The notes: generated from the sequence alone by a model not told the origin. 64,000 nt of DNA from Acorus gramineus (GCA_030737835.1 CM060850.1:27997385-28061384); one strand, 5' to 3'. Numbered from the stretch's first letter, positions 36,701-49,681 are shown. Made by a program: numbers and translations.

Positions 36701-37460
36701 TTAGGGGTTAAGGATGCCTTTCAATTGGTCACACCAAGAACAAAGCATATGCTGAAATATCTGCGTAGTTTCTAACTTGTTTTTTATCTATAAATATTCA
36801 ATGTTTGAAATCCAATCTTTCTGATATGATTCGCTTCTAGTTTGGGGAATTTTTTTTTATAGAAAGATTCTATTATTTGAAATTAATTAACATAAATATT
36901 ATAAACTTGTGTTTTCTATTTCTAATGTTAAGATTAACAAAACAAAAAAAAAACCTAAAAGAAAATGACTACAGTGTTGGGGAGGATTCAGTGGATAGTT
37001 AGTGCCGACAAGGATAGATTTGTTCAAAAAATCAAATTCACTAAAAGCTTACTTAGAAGGACAATATGAATGCAAATATAAATCATGATTTGAATAACAA
37101 TTCGATGTGAAAATAAATCATTTAGAGAAATGTGATAAGATCAAATCCTTTAAAAATTCATTATTTTGAAAATAATAAAAACATAACATAAAGAAAATAT
37201 AGTGTTTGTATTATGAAAATCTTATTTAAATTTCACATATTTAAAAGATAAATGATTTAGATTATTAAAAAATATTGAGCACGATGTTACTTTGATCATA
37301 ACTAAGGTGACACATCATCAATTATTTTTTAAACTGTAATAAATAACTTATTTTATGAATGATTAACAAAAATAATTATAATGAATGGGTGACTCTTAAA
37401 ATGAATTTTAACAAACGCCTTTATAAGTTACACTTTAATAAATATCCTTTAAATATTTAG

Positions 37461-37764
37461 ACTCCATCTGGATAGGCATTTTATTCGTGTTGACGACTCG
37501 AACGCAATCGAACGCCGAGGGATTATATCCAAATGGGTTTTGCGTTCATCCCATCCCATCCGTGTTTGTGTTCTGAGGAGCTCTATCTAAACGAATTTTC
37601 GCATCGAGTGTTCATAATATAAGATATTGTGTTCCCTCATCACCCCAAAAAGATGAATCCTGGCTACACGAGTTTAATGAAAAAACACGGAAAGCTGTCC
37701 ACTGTTGATTAACCATTGAAACACTGCTTTTTCCAAACGCAGATCATCAAACATCTTATTCAAA
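37461..37764. mobile_element. MITE-like element
   Basis: The left end ACTCCATCTGGATAGGCAT is matched in inverted orientation by the right end CATCTTATTCAAACGGAGT. About 300 bp, non-coding. A second element may follow directly: GGTGCGTTTGGATGTGAT at 37775, with partly mirrored sequence ending near 38000. Confidence 0.5.
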
Positions 37765-39712
37765 CGGAGTTTTAAGGTGCGTTTGGATGTGATATTGAAA
37801 CACTGAGATTTTTAAAATCTTATTTTTCAAACTCAACTTTTGAAAAATATGTTTTATTAGATTTTCAACTGCAAGATTTTTTTGATTAAAAAGAAATATT
37901 GTGGTTTAAAAAGCTAAATACTAGAAATGTGTTTGGATCTGAGTTTAAAAAATTTTAATTTTAAAATGCAGAATCTACCTAAACTCATATTCAGACGGAA
38001 CTTCAACATTTTTGTGTTTTGATAAAGATAAAGAACTAAAAAAAAATATTATTAGGGTGATTAACGAAATGATAAAAAAATATTAAATTATCAATGAAGT
38101 GATAACCGGATTTGATGGCTTTTTGAAACAGATATCAATAATTGCATACCGGAATAACAGCTTGGTTTTGATAAGAGGAAACATCATTGATGTAGACAGT
38201 TGTGATTATCATCATTAGTCAAATGGGGTTGCCATTAATAAATGGACCCCCGATTATTGTTTTGGCTGATGATGCCGGGCCAACTATAGACACAATGAGT
38301 TGGGAGTGGGAGTCCAATGACTCATCTAATCATTTAATAATAACTTATCACAATTATTACATGTCCCTACACAATGATTCTATCTTGTGTCACAAATCCA
38401 TGATGAGGTCCCAACCCACTAGTCATCCAAACCTTTCAACCAAATGCATCAGCAATTTTTTGTATAATAGGTGCAGCTTCTTTCTCATCGAAATATTTAA
38501 AAAAATTAAAGTTTTAGATTTTTATTAATCTATCTTGCATTTATACATTTTAAAAATATAAATTAAAAAAATAGCTTTTAAATATTTTATGTATATTTTT
38601 TAAAGGTGTAATGATAATGACTGTTTTATGAGACATAAATTTTAAGATATTTATGAGAAATAAAATTAAGTAATGATGATGTATTTAAATTGATTTGTTT
38701 GATAATAATTTTTAACTTTAATTCATAAAAAAACTAAAAAATATTTTTTATTTAGTCCTAAATGCACCCCCAGTGGCCTCCAAATAAATGATTATGATTC
38801 ATAAGTCTAAAAGTGAAAAAGAAAAATATCTTGGTGTATCAAACCCCTGAACAATTATTAGTTGGTTTAGATGTAGAGTGAAAGAGGGAAATAATCGGGA
38901 CAATTTGTTTTGGTTACAAGAGCTATGAATGTGGCACAAATCTACTAATGAAAAAGTAAAACTATAATATCTTAAAAGGTGTGTATGGTATGTACCTCGG
39001 ACAATACATGATCCATATATTTTTCAAAGCAAAAACCTTTGCATCATTGTGCATTTTAGATGAAAAATGTTACAATAAGTCTAGTTTACAATTCAAATAA
39101 CAGGTCACATATATTTTAATTTTTAAAAGAATCATATATCTCAAATATTCTTTTTATAAAATGCAAAATATACATTTTAATAGATTGAATGATATGATTT
39201 AAAAAAATGAAAAAAAATATGCAATGAGATATATAGCTCGGTATAGTAAATGGAGGGGGCTAACAGATACATAAAACTATATTCAAACGGTAAATGTTAG
39301 TTTGACAGAAAGTTAAGATTTTGATAATAAATTGTCTTAATTTTACAGAAAAAAATCCATCAATTTTGTTCATATTTACATTTGTTTAAATTGGAAGGAG
39401 ATAAATGGTATCTCAGCTTTAGCTAGAACAAAATATCATCATTTTTATCGACAATTATCCTGATTATTTTTTATACTAAAAAGGGATAAATTGTCTTTCT
39501 GTTTACTTACCTTCATCGTTATCCTTTATCTTATCAGTTTTAAAAAGTAAATAATGTAATAAAACTCAAGATTAAACTAACCATAGTTAAAACTCAAAAA
39601 AAGGTTGGGTTACTTAGCTATGGTTAAGGGAACCAGCCATGATTGTGATAATTTGGGGGTGGGTCTCCCCTCCCAACAACAGGTCCATGATTGAGTGCAA
39701 GACAAGGCCTCC
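37765..39712. other. Gene-free stretch upstream of the HD-Zip gene
   Basis: AT-rich. The segment 39293-39400 (TTAGTTTGACAGAAAGTTAA and onward to CATTTGTTTAAA) recurs at 61077-61174, interrupted there by an insertion. The frame at 38202-38528 shows no domain. The last few hundred bases should hold the proximal HD-Zip promoter. Confidence 0.4.
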
Positions 39713-39721
39713 CTATTTAAA
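39713..39721 (+). promoter_or_regulatory. Probable TATA box of the HD-Zip gene
   Basis: CTATTTAAA, about 126 bp before the start codon, within GCCTCCCTATTTAAACACCC. Good match to a plant TATA box at a usual distance. Confidence 0.6.
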
Positions 39722-39846
39722 CACCCTCCCATCCTCACTGCATTAACACACACCAGAAAAAAAAAAGAGCTCTGACTCCTCCTCCAACCCTAAAAGGAGG
39801 ACATCAAAAGATCGATCAATACAAACCCTAAATTGTAGAACCGAAG

Positions 39847-41942
39847 ATGATGTTGGTCGGAAATGATGACCATCTCGGCCTCAGCCTCAGCCTGGTCCCC
39901 TCCTCCGGCGTTGACGGCCACCACCACCACCGCCAACGGCTTCCGTTGCAGCTGAATCTCATGCCGCCTTCGCCGGAGGCGACGGAGGCCCAGCCGTTCG
40001 TGTTTCACCATAAGAACCACTGGAGCGACGCTGTGGTCTCTTCAGGTACCGATTGCTTTCGATTTGGGGGGGGGATTTCGATTTCTTTCCTTTTTAGGGT
40101 CCGGATCTGCTCGATCCGCGCGGGTTTCGTTCGGATCGGTTGATTTTCGCGGCTGATTTTCGTTTTTACGCGGTCGTGACAGATCGGGAGACGACGAGGA
40201 GCCGGTTTTTGAGGGGGATCGACGTGAACAGAGCGCCGGCGAAGACGACGGCGGTGGTGGATTTGGAGGAAGAGGAGGAGGAGGGGGTGGGGGTCTCCTC
40301 CCCCAACAGCACGGTCTCGAGCGTCTCCGGCGGAGCGAAAAGGAGCTCCGCCGAGAGGGAGGGGTTCTTCGGCGGGAACGACAAGATCGGCGTCGCCGGA
40401 GACGAGAACGAGACGGAGAGGGCTTCGTCGTCGCGAGGGATGTCCGATGACGAGGACGGCGGGGAGCACTCGCGGAAGAAGCTCCGGCTCTCGAAGGACC
40501 AGTCCGCCGTCCTCGAGGAGAGCTTCAAGGAGCATAGCACGCTCAACCCGGTAGGTCTCACTCACATCCCGATGCGAGCATTCAAAGACCTCTCTCGTCT
40601 CGAGATTCGTGCAAAAACTGATTTGTTTGATTCTCCTTTTATTTGAATGGAAAAAAAAAAACAGAAGCAGAAGCTCGCGTTGGCGAAGCAGCTTAACCTG
40701 CGTCCCCGACAAGTGGAGGTGTGGTTTCAGAACAGAAGAGCCAGGTATTTAAAGAAACGAGTTTTGTGTTTTTTTTTTATTATTAAAATTATATACTTGA
40801 CTGGTGAATTATTTATATGAATACTTGCGTTATTCAATTAATTGAAAGAATATATTTTTTATATCAAATTTTTTAATCTATTATATAATATCATAATCTA
40901 TTTTATATATTACATCATAGACGTTTTACTCTGGATTGAACCTATGTTTGATAACATTTTAGAAAAACAAAATTTTTTATTAACACAACTTTAAAAAATA
41001 ATTTTTCAGACTGTATTTTGTTAGGTCCTTTAAAAAAGTAATTTTCTTTGTAAGTATATGATTAAATATAATTTTTATAAAAATGAAATCTTTAAAAACT
41101 TGTCAAACGTTGTCCTAAGATTTAATTATAAGAATATTTTTATATCAGTACATACTGATTAGATTTTCAAACGACTCGTGTTCATCAAATAGTTAATTAA
41201 TTTTCATTAATATAAATCATTTTGATGAACACGTGTCACCAACCATGTAAATTAAAATTTATAGGCATTCCATTAGTTCCGATCACCATCTCAAACTGAC
41301 GAAAACAGATACCATCTCAAACTGATCTGCGTATTTTCGGCAGACAATTAAAAAGGGGCATTTCGGGAAGAAACACAGCTTGTATGCACTGTCTCTGCAG
41401 CTCCCATCCTTTTTATTTTATTTATTAAAAAAGAAAATATATACCTATTAAATGCATATTATTATTAAAAAATGAAAAATAAATCTAGATAAATCAGTAT
41501 TTATTATAAAAAAATGAAATATTTTTTTTTCTTGAGCATTTATTGTACTAGTAAATGTATACACATCATTTGAATTGTAAAACAAAAACTGAGTGTATGA
41601 TTTTTGTTTATTGGGGGGGGCAGGACGAAATTGAAGCAGACGGAGGTGGACTGCGAGTACCTAAAGAGGTGCTGCGAGAATCTGACGGAGGAGAATCGGA
41701 GGCTGCAGAAGGAGGTGCAAGAGCTGAGGGCGCTGAAGATGTCCCCTCAGTTTTACATGCAGATGACACCCCCGACGACGCTCACCATGTGCCCTTCCTG
41801 CGAGAGGGTCTCCTCCTCCGCGTCCTCTACTGATAACAATAACAACAACACTCATCAGATTCACCACCACCACCACCGTCCGATCCCGTGGACCCCGACT
41901 CCCGTCCGTGCTGGCTTTGACGCAACCATCGCTAGATCTTAA
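39847..41942 (+). CDS. Homeodomain-leucine zipper class II transcription factor, 4 exons, 321 aa
   Basis: A nuclear DNA-binding protein of the HAT4/HAT14/HAT22 group; the class acts in shade, auxin and leaf-polarity responses, mostly as repressors. Exons 39847-40045, 40183-40550, 40665-40744 and 41624-41942 join in frame. The N-terminal LGLSLSL (10-16) is an EAR-type repression motif. An acidic run (DLEEEEEEG) follows. The homeodomain spans about 161-220, starting [11 protein letters not shown] and ending in [11 protein letters not shown]. The zipper directly follows, with leucines at 229, 236, 243 and 250. CPSCE (272-276), the redox-sensing mark of class II, lies near the end, and the tail carries His and Asn runs. 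Two start codons stand in tandem; I took the first. Exons 1 and 2 are GC-rich. Which class II member it is cannot be fixed from memory. Confidence 0.96.
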
Positions 41943-42359
41943 AAAAAAAAAAAATTAATTTTAGAAAGAAAAAAAAAATGGAACTTTCTTTCCTATATTT
42001 TTTTGAAGGAAAAAAAGAAAAAGAGAGAGAAAAAAAAATGTGGAGTGTTGTTTGTAGTTTTTGTTTGGTTGGGTGGGTTGAAAGTGTTTTGTCGAGTTTT
42101 TGTAATCGACTCTTTGAAGATGATGATGTAAAGCATCTCTGTTTCTATTTTTTTTTTAGAACTTCCATCTTTTTTAGAAGATAAATTTCATGATGTTATT
42201 CTAATCGCTTGCCAGTACTGTCTGATTTTGTTTAGAGCGTTGGTGCATTGATTCAATTTCTGATTCATTGTTTTTATTCAACCACGTTTTGGATTATTTT
42301 ATTGAGAGAGGTGATTTATCACTTTTGAGAGCGTTTGAGTGTATTTTATTATTGACTCA
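41943..42359. other. 3' untranslated region of the HD-Zip gene
   Basis: A- and T-rich transcribed-looking sequence after the stop, with a GA-rich patch at about 42010-42040. Frames here are chance. Confidence 0.45.
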
Positions 42360-42740
42360 AATCAATTTTAAAAAGAAGGCGGATGAAAATAAAGGGGAAT
42401 AATGAAAAATAGCTGTTTGTTTTGGGATAATAAACCTAGATTACTATGCCTGAACAAGCTTAAAATAAATCCAATAGCTATACTAGGGGGGTTAGAATTG
42501 TTATCAGAACTAATTTATGACAATAGTAAAAATACACTTTTATGTCATTTAAAAAAAATTCTCACTTAAACACTTCCACACATATTCTAAAAAACCATCA
42601 CATTTATTATATTACACACATATCTTATATTTATTCTCAAACACAAACAATTTATGTAAATGTATAGTTATCATTTAAAATATCATAAACTTTTATTCAT
42701 TTCTTATCCATCATTTATTCTAATTTTTTAAAGATAAATC
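42360..42740. repeat. Dispersed repeat R1, copy B
   Basis: Same order of phrases as 27597-28080 (AAAAAGAAGGCGGATGAAA, GGGGAATAATGAAAAATAG, AAACACAAACAATTTATGTA), without the roughly 110-bp block. It begins a few hundred bases after the HD-Zip stop codon. Confidence 0.6.
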
Positions 42741-43039
42741 TTTAAAAAAAAAAAAATGACTTTTTACGTTTAATTTCGGTGGGCGCAGTAGTCGTAGTGG
42801 TTGCATCAATGGATTGTGTGTGATGCCCGAAAGATGGAGGGCCCAGAATTGATTACGGACCATCGACCATATGTCTTGTTAGTGGATGCTACATGATGAC
42901 ATGATGATCGCCAAAGTGGTCACCAACAGGGCATAAAAAGGTGTGTCCATTCATCATCCATCTAGGATTAGGTCCTTCAGTCCTTCACTCTGCTTTGTCA
43001 CTATTCAAGAAAGTATAGTGGCCATGTTCAAAGATGGTC
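42741..43039. other. Spacer between repeat R1 and the LINE fragment
   Basis: Mixed composition with no coding frame of known family. Part may be upstream LINE sequence too worn to recognise. Confidence 0.3.
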
Positions 43040-43430
43040 GATGAGGAGTGAAGTTCAAGCCTTTTAAACTTTTCCAAGGCTCATGATCACATTGACTAGA
43101 ATTTCTTCTTGCAGGATTTGAGGAGAATTGGACCAATATAATCTCCCAGTGCATCAGGACCGCAAAGGCTTCTGTCATAGTCAACGGCAAGGCATTGCTG
43201 CACCTTCCCAAGCAACAAGGGAACCCGCTATCTCCTCTCCTGTTCGCCATCGTTGTGAACGCATTGAACCTGATGTGGACCATTGGTTAGTTGGGCTGGC
43301 TAGCGCGATCGGGGGGATAGAACGTCGCCCATGTTCGATACACCACCGACAGATCGTGCTATGCCAACAGCCCCACCGCACCCTCCCTTCTCCCTCTCTG
43401 CCTCTCACATCCCCACCAACCAATATTTTA
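43040..43430 (+). mobile_element. LINE reverse-transcriptase fragment, decayed
   Basis: On the plus strand the order SKAHDHID, then GFEENWTNIISQCIRTAKAS, then VIVNG, then QQGNPLSPLLFAIVVNAL is that of the palm of plant LINE reverse transcriptases (FSKAFDSIDW, GF..W...I..C, QGDPLSPLLF). The reading needs a frame change between the first two blocks, has a stop inside the first (after HID) and another after MWTIG. The catalytic DD box region is not intact. An old, truncated, inactive copy. The long frame at 43128-43448 is a shadow in another frame. Confidence 0.75.
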
Positions 43431-44331
43431 TTTGATTGGTGGAAGTGAGAGTCTAGGAGGTCATCAATGGATCAGGACTGTTCAACTAACATTTTTAAAT
43501 GATTGATTATTTGATCCTCACTTACAATTTTTATTTTTATTTTGATGATAAAATCCCCACCCAAAACAATTGATTGGGCCCCCTCCCAGAACACTAGAAC
43601 AGACTGGATGAATAAAATGTGGAAACAGAGGCAATTATTTGTTGCAGAGCACAAGCAGCAGAGTGGGTTGTCGTTCGCAATGATGATTGGTCCTCAGCCT
43701 CTCCACGCACTCGGTCACTTCATCATACCTTCATCATCACATGACCACTTTTTAAATCCCATACGAAAGAAAATGTTTTTTTTTTTTGAAAACATATAAT
43801 AATTATTTAATAAACTTTGATGATAAAAGTTATGGATAATGACCATGGGTATCAAAATAATTTAGTGTTGACAAATGATTTGATATATAAATCTTTTTTA
43901 TACTTCTACTGGAATAGCCTGATTCCATCTATTCTAACATATGATGTGACTTCTACAAGAATGAAAACAATAGAATATAAGTGATTTCATATTTTGCATT
44001 GGACTTACATTCGTATTAATCAGTTGTTACATAGGACATCTAGACATCTATATGAATGACTGCATAAATGTTTAGTGTAACAACACCCAATTTTGCAAGA
44101 ATCACATTGATATCGATCAGTTGTTACACAGAGGCCAGTTAATTAAATTTTCTACATGTTAAGTTATCAACCAAGCTCACAGTCTAGTAAGTTTTGACTT
44201 ATTCTGTTAAGACCTAATAAGGCTATCTGAAACAACATTGTATAAACAATAAGAGCAAATACTGTAGTTTTTTTCAATCAAGATCACAGGAGTACACTGA
44301 GCACAGGAGGCATCCTCTTTTGGGACGGAGA
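43431..44331. other. Intergenic; includes the ARPC5 3' UTR near its right end
   Basis: AT-rich with no gene visible. The last 100 bases before 44332, on the minus strand, are probably ARPC5 3' UTR. Confidence 0.4.
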
Positions 44332-47121
44332 CTATACCGTGTTTACCGTATCAGCAAGCGATCTCAATATGCATCCCAAACCGGCTCTTTCTGTCAGCCT
44401 CTCGTGGATCCTGAGGCATTGATCGCATGTCGGTCGGTCTCCGGTCGCCAAACCCCTGTATAGATACCTGCAACCAAAACAACAATAAAAGGCACAGTCA
44501 GATTTGCAGAGTAGAAGAAGTCGCATATTTACATTTCCTTATATCTATTTGTCTGTAACTTAGTAAAAAGAAGCATAAAAATAGCAGTTTATTCGATGAC
44601 AATTCAACTCTAGATTTCTTTTCCACTTTCTAATGCACTGCTGAAAGGGAAACCGATGAACAAGACTTCTCTTACATGGATGCCATAGAAGTTCATCTGT
44701 TGATAATAAAGGGCATGTAAGAAGTCTTAAGTTATACCTGTATATTTCAACATAGAATACTGAAACCTAGCTTCACAATGCAGGTGCATGGCATAATTCT
44801 TCTAGGCTGCAGCCATGCTGGACAGTTATCATAGGCTTGGGGAAAAAACGCACTTACACATAGACAATCGATTGGGCTACATTCATCCAAAAATAACTCG
44901 TATTTCGTTACCAAAAATCTCAACCAGAGGGTGATTGGCTAGTTTTAGGCTACATGGATCACAAAACAGAGAAATAAGAATACCATGCATCATAGCTTAT
45001 AATGAAACTCAGCTCTCAAGGTTTCTTGATAACAAGGTAAAGCGGGCAGGCAAGCTAACAGGTAAGTTGACAAGCCTTGGTGCCAAGAAGTTAGATCATG
45101 CCTAAGAGGGCTCATTGATGCTAAAGAATTACACTATCAATCATTAATTTATACCATTAGGTCACACTCAGATAGCTGGCTAAGCAGCATAATCTTTTAA
45201 CTTCAAATTAAAAAATTTCCTATATCAAGAAAATTTAGCCAATTGTGAATCCAGGTCATCACCACACGCTCTTTGGATAGAGACGAGAGAAAAACTAAAT
45301 GACTGATATTCTCCAGTGATGTGACTGCAACGATATTACATTAAAATTCCCTTAAAAAAAAACTATATTACATTAAACACCGAGCATCAGAGTGATTCCA
45401 CTTCTTAAAAACTTATTTGTGAACAAGTTAAACAGAAAGCAAAAGCACAAGATATAAGGCTGTGAACATGCACAGATGGGGATTCACATACAAGTTCAAA
45501 GTTTTATTCTACAAATACAGAGTGCAGAAATGTAAAAACTTGCAGACCCAAAAGTCCCTTCTATGAGTGCTCTAATAAATGTGTGCCTAAAACAAATTCT
45601 AAGTAGTTCAAGATAAACACCTGTATAGATTAGGACATGCATCTTCAACTATTACATAACAAAATATGTGCAGTACAAATAGTACCCCTTAATCATTGAG
45701 GGAAAGTAAGTAAGAATTCCCCAAGGTAGATTTTGGGATGAAACAAGTATCATTAGAAAGATCTCATCAACATCCACAACATGTTGCTTGACCTATTCAA
45801 ACTAAGTATCAAAACATCAAAAATCTAACCTAAGGTCAAATGTGATCTAGGCATTCTCAGAGACTTACCTGGTGAAGAAAATAAATCTGTGAAAGATAAT
45901 GATTCTACAAAACATCCATGTGAGATGTCAAGTAATGAAAAAAATAATGTGCATACCCAAGTTTCTAGAACTTTTGAGGTTAATGACAGCATGGTTGCAA
46001 ATTCTATTACAACATAAACATAACAAATGCCATAAGTATACAAAATTATAATGAAATGCCCGTAGCAGCTTAAATTATCGATCACATATCCACACATATC
46101 CAATGACAGGCTACCCTTCTCAGAGAGAAGTGACGATACACCCATAAAACTAAAAACAGGTAATGCAGAGGTGAAACCCAGCAAAAAGTTAATCTTATTA
46201 TGTAAAAAAAAATCATAATCTCTAGAAGATCAAAGTGAACGGATTCAAGAATGGCACACGGATCTCTATTTCTCTTACACCCAGAGAATAAACAAATGCA
46301 TTCATAGTTGAACTGATAGAGAAGATGATCACACATTCACACTTTCGAGTAATTGGAACCTTCATATACATTCCCAATAAATCAAACACACGTCCCAAAA
46401 CAACAGAAGACAAAATTTTGATAGACCACTAACTATTGAACAAACAAATTCAGACGACACAATGCATACAAATCCAGGAAAAGCAGGATATCAAATTCCA
46501 ATTAACGCACAAGTCAGTTCAATCTGAATCCATCAAGGAATGATTTTTCAATAATCTGCTACACAAGAAGGGCACGCAATACAAACTCCTCACAATAAAA
46601 CAATCTCACAATGCCAAACAATAAGGATTGAAGAACAAAAAAGAGAGAGAGAGAGCAGACTCTCTTCATGAGAATGTCATAGTACTCGGGATCAAGAAGA
46701 GAGAACATCCCGTCGTCGTCTTTGATGGCCATGATCGCCCGGTGCACCACTATCCAATTCGCCGACTGTCCCAACACATCATCAAATCAAAAAAAAACCA
46801 CCCCCTTTCGAAGGCCAAAATCGAAATGGAATCGAAAAAAAGGAACAGTCACCTTGCATCGCTCGTCCCCCGTGTTGAGAGGGGAACCCTCGAGAGCCGT
46901 TTTCAGTGCTTCTACAGGTCTTGATCTGCCCCAAAAAACAAAAAAACAACAAAACAACAAGATCGGATTCACTCTCTAGGGGGGTTTTTTCGAGAGAGAT
47001 TGTGTTGGAACTCTCTCAACTGTTTGAGAAGGCTTTCGATTTTTCTGGACTTGTGTTCGATTCGGGCGATGATCGCTTCCAGGTTGTCTGCCTCGGATGA
47101 ACCCTCGCCTCCTCCCGCCAT
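44332..47121 (-). CDS. ARPC5: Actin-related protein 2/3 complex subunit 5 (ARPC5/p16), 4 exons, 136 aa
   Basis: The smallest subunit of the Arp2/3 complex, which starts branched actin filaments downstream of SCAR/WAVE; in plants it shapes trichomes and epidermal cells. Exons in transcript order: 47121-47021, 46925-46853, 46765-46665, 44467-44332. Signature pieces: EAIIARIEHKSRKIESLLKQ, then RPVEALKTALEGSPLNTGDE, SANWIVVHRAIMAIKDDDG, YYDILM, YLYRGLATGDRPTCDQC and the C-terminal ERAGLGCILRSLADTVNTV. Length matches the family. Introns 1 and 2 are short (95 and 87 nt). Intron 3 is about 2.2 kb and odd: the frame is kept only if it starts GAGAGTCT (a GA donor) or AGAGTC, because the nearest GT breaks the frame relative to the clear CAG acceptor. 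Exon 1 is GC-rich. Confidence 0.94.
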
Positions 47122-47600
47122 CCCCCGTTATTCTGTCTCGCCCTAGACAGTCGTCGTCGTCGTCGTTTTTTTCCCCCTTTTTTTCTCCTCTGGTAATCAC
47201 GATTCGTCTATGCTGACTCGCGCGCGAGTCAAGGGGGGGGATACATTGTCTCGAACTCGATTGTAGGGTCTCGGGCCGGGTTGGTTAGGACTGCGTAACG
47301 AAGATATCGGCCCATGCAATTCAGAACAAAAGTCCATGCAAGTATGCATGTTAACCGATCTAAAAACATTCATATACATGTATTATTTTTTAGATTTGGA
47401 TCCTTTCAAATACATATAATTTTTTTGATAATTATAATGTATATTAATTTGAGTGATTAAGTGATATATTAGGAAGAATTTAAAAATCAAATTAAAATGT
47501 AAGGTTTATCCTCTCTTTTGGAAATCATACGTCAAAAAATATATAGTTATTATATCATGGCTAATTATTTAAGATAATAATATAATACTGGAGGAGATCA
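47122..47600. other. ARPC5 promoter region
   Basis: Upstream of ARPC5 on the minus strand. GC-rich and CGT-repeat-rich (GTCGTCGTCGTCG near 47150) for the first 200 bases, then AT-rich. No gene seen. Confidence 0.4.
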
Positions 47601-48770
47601 AATTCGCAGGATGAATAATGGATAAGATCGTATAAGTATGAGAATTAAGTAAGGATTAGCCCATGATGATAAAAGTGGACTAAGGGGTGAGAAAGCCCAT
47701 GGGCCAAAACTCCTTTACGATTGCGTCAGACCCACTTTTACAGGTAAGTCGGACAAATGGTTATGTTCGACCAGACCTAACCAGACACAAGGTTACGCCC
47801 GACCAAGATAGGTTGAGCATCCACTGAAAGATGGTTGGCCAAAGCTTAACCGACTAGGAACGGATATAGTACAATGCCCGACATAAAGGGTAGATCGACT
47901 AGGATGTAATACCCGAATTGAAATACAGGTCGGCCATACACTCATCCCTGTATCCTGCGTAGTAATGGTTAACAGAGGGAATATTCACTGACACTGGAAA
48001 AAGACATGATGTCAGAAAAACAATTATAAGGGTAATGATCTCTAGGTGACATATGTCCACAGATCCAGGAGCCACGTGGAGATTCCATATCAAGATATAG
48101 TCACTCCACAGGGTCAAACTTGGCACTCCTCTTTTGGGTATAAAAGGGGGACTTGACTTCACCCCCTCCTCAAGGTATGCGAGCACTCCCTCTCAAATAT
48201 TTAGTCCTCAAGAATTCTAAGTTCTTCTTCTTCTCAAGGAAGAAAACTGACTTGAGCGTCGGAGAGGCATTAGTCGGCACCGTACTGGTGTGAGTTTCAG
48301 ATACCCGAAGGCCGAAGAAGGAGGATGGTAACGGCGACTTGAGTTGGAGATCTATCGCGGGACGTCGAGAAGAAGGAGAGATTCATCATCCACATCATCT
48401 CAAACACACAACAGAATCCCGGATCAGAGAGGATCCGGCCCAGGAGGGTGAAGACTTGATCTCATCTCCCACAAACTGGTGCCGTCTGTGGGATCGAGCA
48501 AGAAGCCATCCCAAACTTCAAAACAGAGAAGATGGTGATGACGAGGATTCAATCGACGATCCAAGAGCAAGACGGGGAAGGTGGTCAAATAACACCTGAG
48601 GATCTGGCCCCGACGAAGGGCAAAACGACAATAGGGTCGACTTCTCAGAACCCGACACCTGAAGCAGAACACAACTACGCAAAGGAACTCGAAGAGATAA
48701 ACCAGAAATATCATCACCTCGAGAACCTGAAGGAGGACATTTTCACCTCCCACAAATACAAACACATATA
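47600..48770 (+). mobile_element. Fossil LTR retrotransposon: one LTR and the start of the inner region (probably Ty3/Gypsy)
   Basis: A TATA box (TATAAAAGGGG, about 48139) sits in a GC-balanced LTR-like block that ends in CA at about 48473. It is followed after a short gap by TGGTGCCGTCTGTGGGA (48478), the form of primer-binding site common in plant Gypsy elements. After it, an open stretch from about 48532 reads like the low-complexity, charged start of a gag region. No pol domains and no second LTR are seen in the window, so it is a truncated, inactive relic. The left LTR border is uncertain (somewhere around 47580-47665). Age cannot be estimated without the second LTR. Confidence 0.65.
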
Positions 48771-48957
48771 ATTGTATAACATGTGTCAAATTTAAATATT
48801 TTTTAAAAATCAGATACACTGATATGATATCTGTGTCCTCATTTTGGATATTCGAATATGGAATTATTTTTTTAATTTTTAAATACAAATTTGAATAGGA
48901 TACAAGTCCACAAATAGTAAATCTCTTATGAGTGGCAAATTAAATGTTTGAGTGGCA

Positions 48958-49260
48958 AATATATATATATATATATATAGGGGGCCGATGGGGTGCGACC
49001 GTGCGCACGGTGCACCCCATCGTGCGCCCCGTTTAAAACCGTCCGATCGATGGACCTCGATCGGACGGTCAATTAAAAAAAAAATAAAAACATCTCGAAA
49101 TCAACCCCCGTCTCTCTCTCTCGCTGTCTCTCGAACTCTCTCGCTGTCTCTCTCTCTCTCTCTCAATCTCTCTCTCTCGCTATCTCTCTCTCTCTCTCAA
49201 TCTCTCTCTCTCGCTGTCTCTCTGTCTCTCTCAATCTCTCTCTCTCGCTGTCTCTCTCTC

Positions 49261-49305
<45 letters not shown>

Positions 49306-49639
49306 GACGACGACGACGAAATCGACCCCCGTCGACGACGACTGCGACCCCCGTCAACGACGACCGCGACCCCCGTCCCTCTGCAACCCCCGTCGACGTT
49401 ATGGACTGACCCCCATCGACGACGACCGCGACCCCGTCGACCCCCGTCACCTCCGCCCCCGTCGCCCCCGTCACCCCCGTCGCCCCCGTCGACCCCCGTC
49501 ATCCCCGCCCCCGTCACCCCCGTCGCCCCCGTCGACCCCCGTCACCCCCGTCGCCCCCGTCGACCCCCGTCATCCCCGTCGACGACGACCGCGTTTTTTT
49601 TTTTTCGATTTGTTTTTTTTTCGATTTCGAGAGAGTGAG

Positions 49640-49681
<42 letters not shown>

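Noticed and set aside
36272-36775. Overlapping frames of about 90-100 residues on both strands
   Set aside because: Located in a GC-rich island where stops are rare by chance. No domain, no splice partners. Kept only as a possible regulatory island.
40005-40712. 235-residue minus-strand frame over the HD-Zip gene
   Set aside because: Shadow of GC-rich HD-Zip exons 1 and 2. No domain, and it spans introns of a gene that is certain.
43128-43448. 106-residue frame
   Set aside because: It is in a different frame from the QGNPLSPLLF reverse-transcriptase reading, so it is a shadow of the LINE fragment.
48339-48771. Frames of 79-86 residues taken at first as a host gene
   Set aside because: They directly follow an LTR end and a primer-binding site, so they belong to the start of a fossil retrotransposon's inner region.
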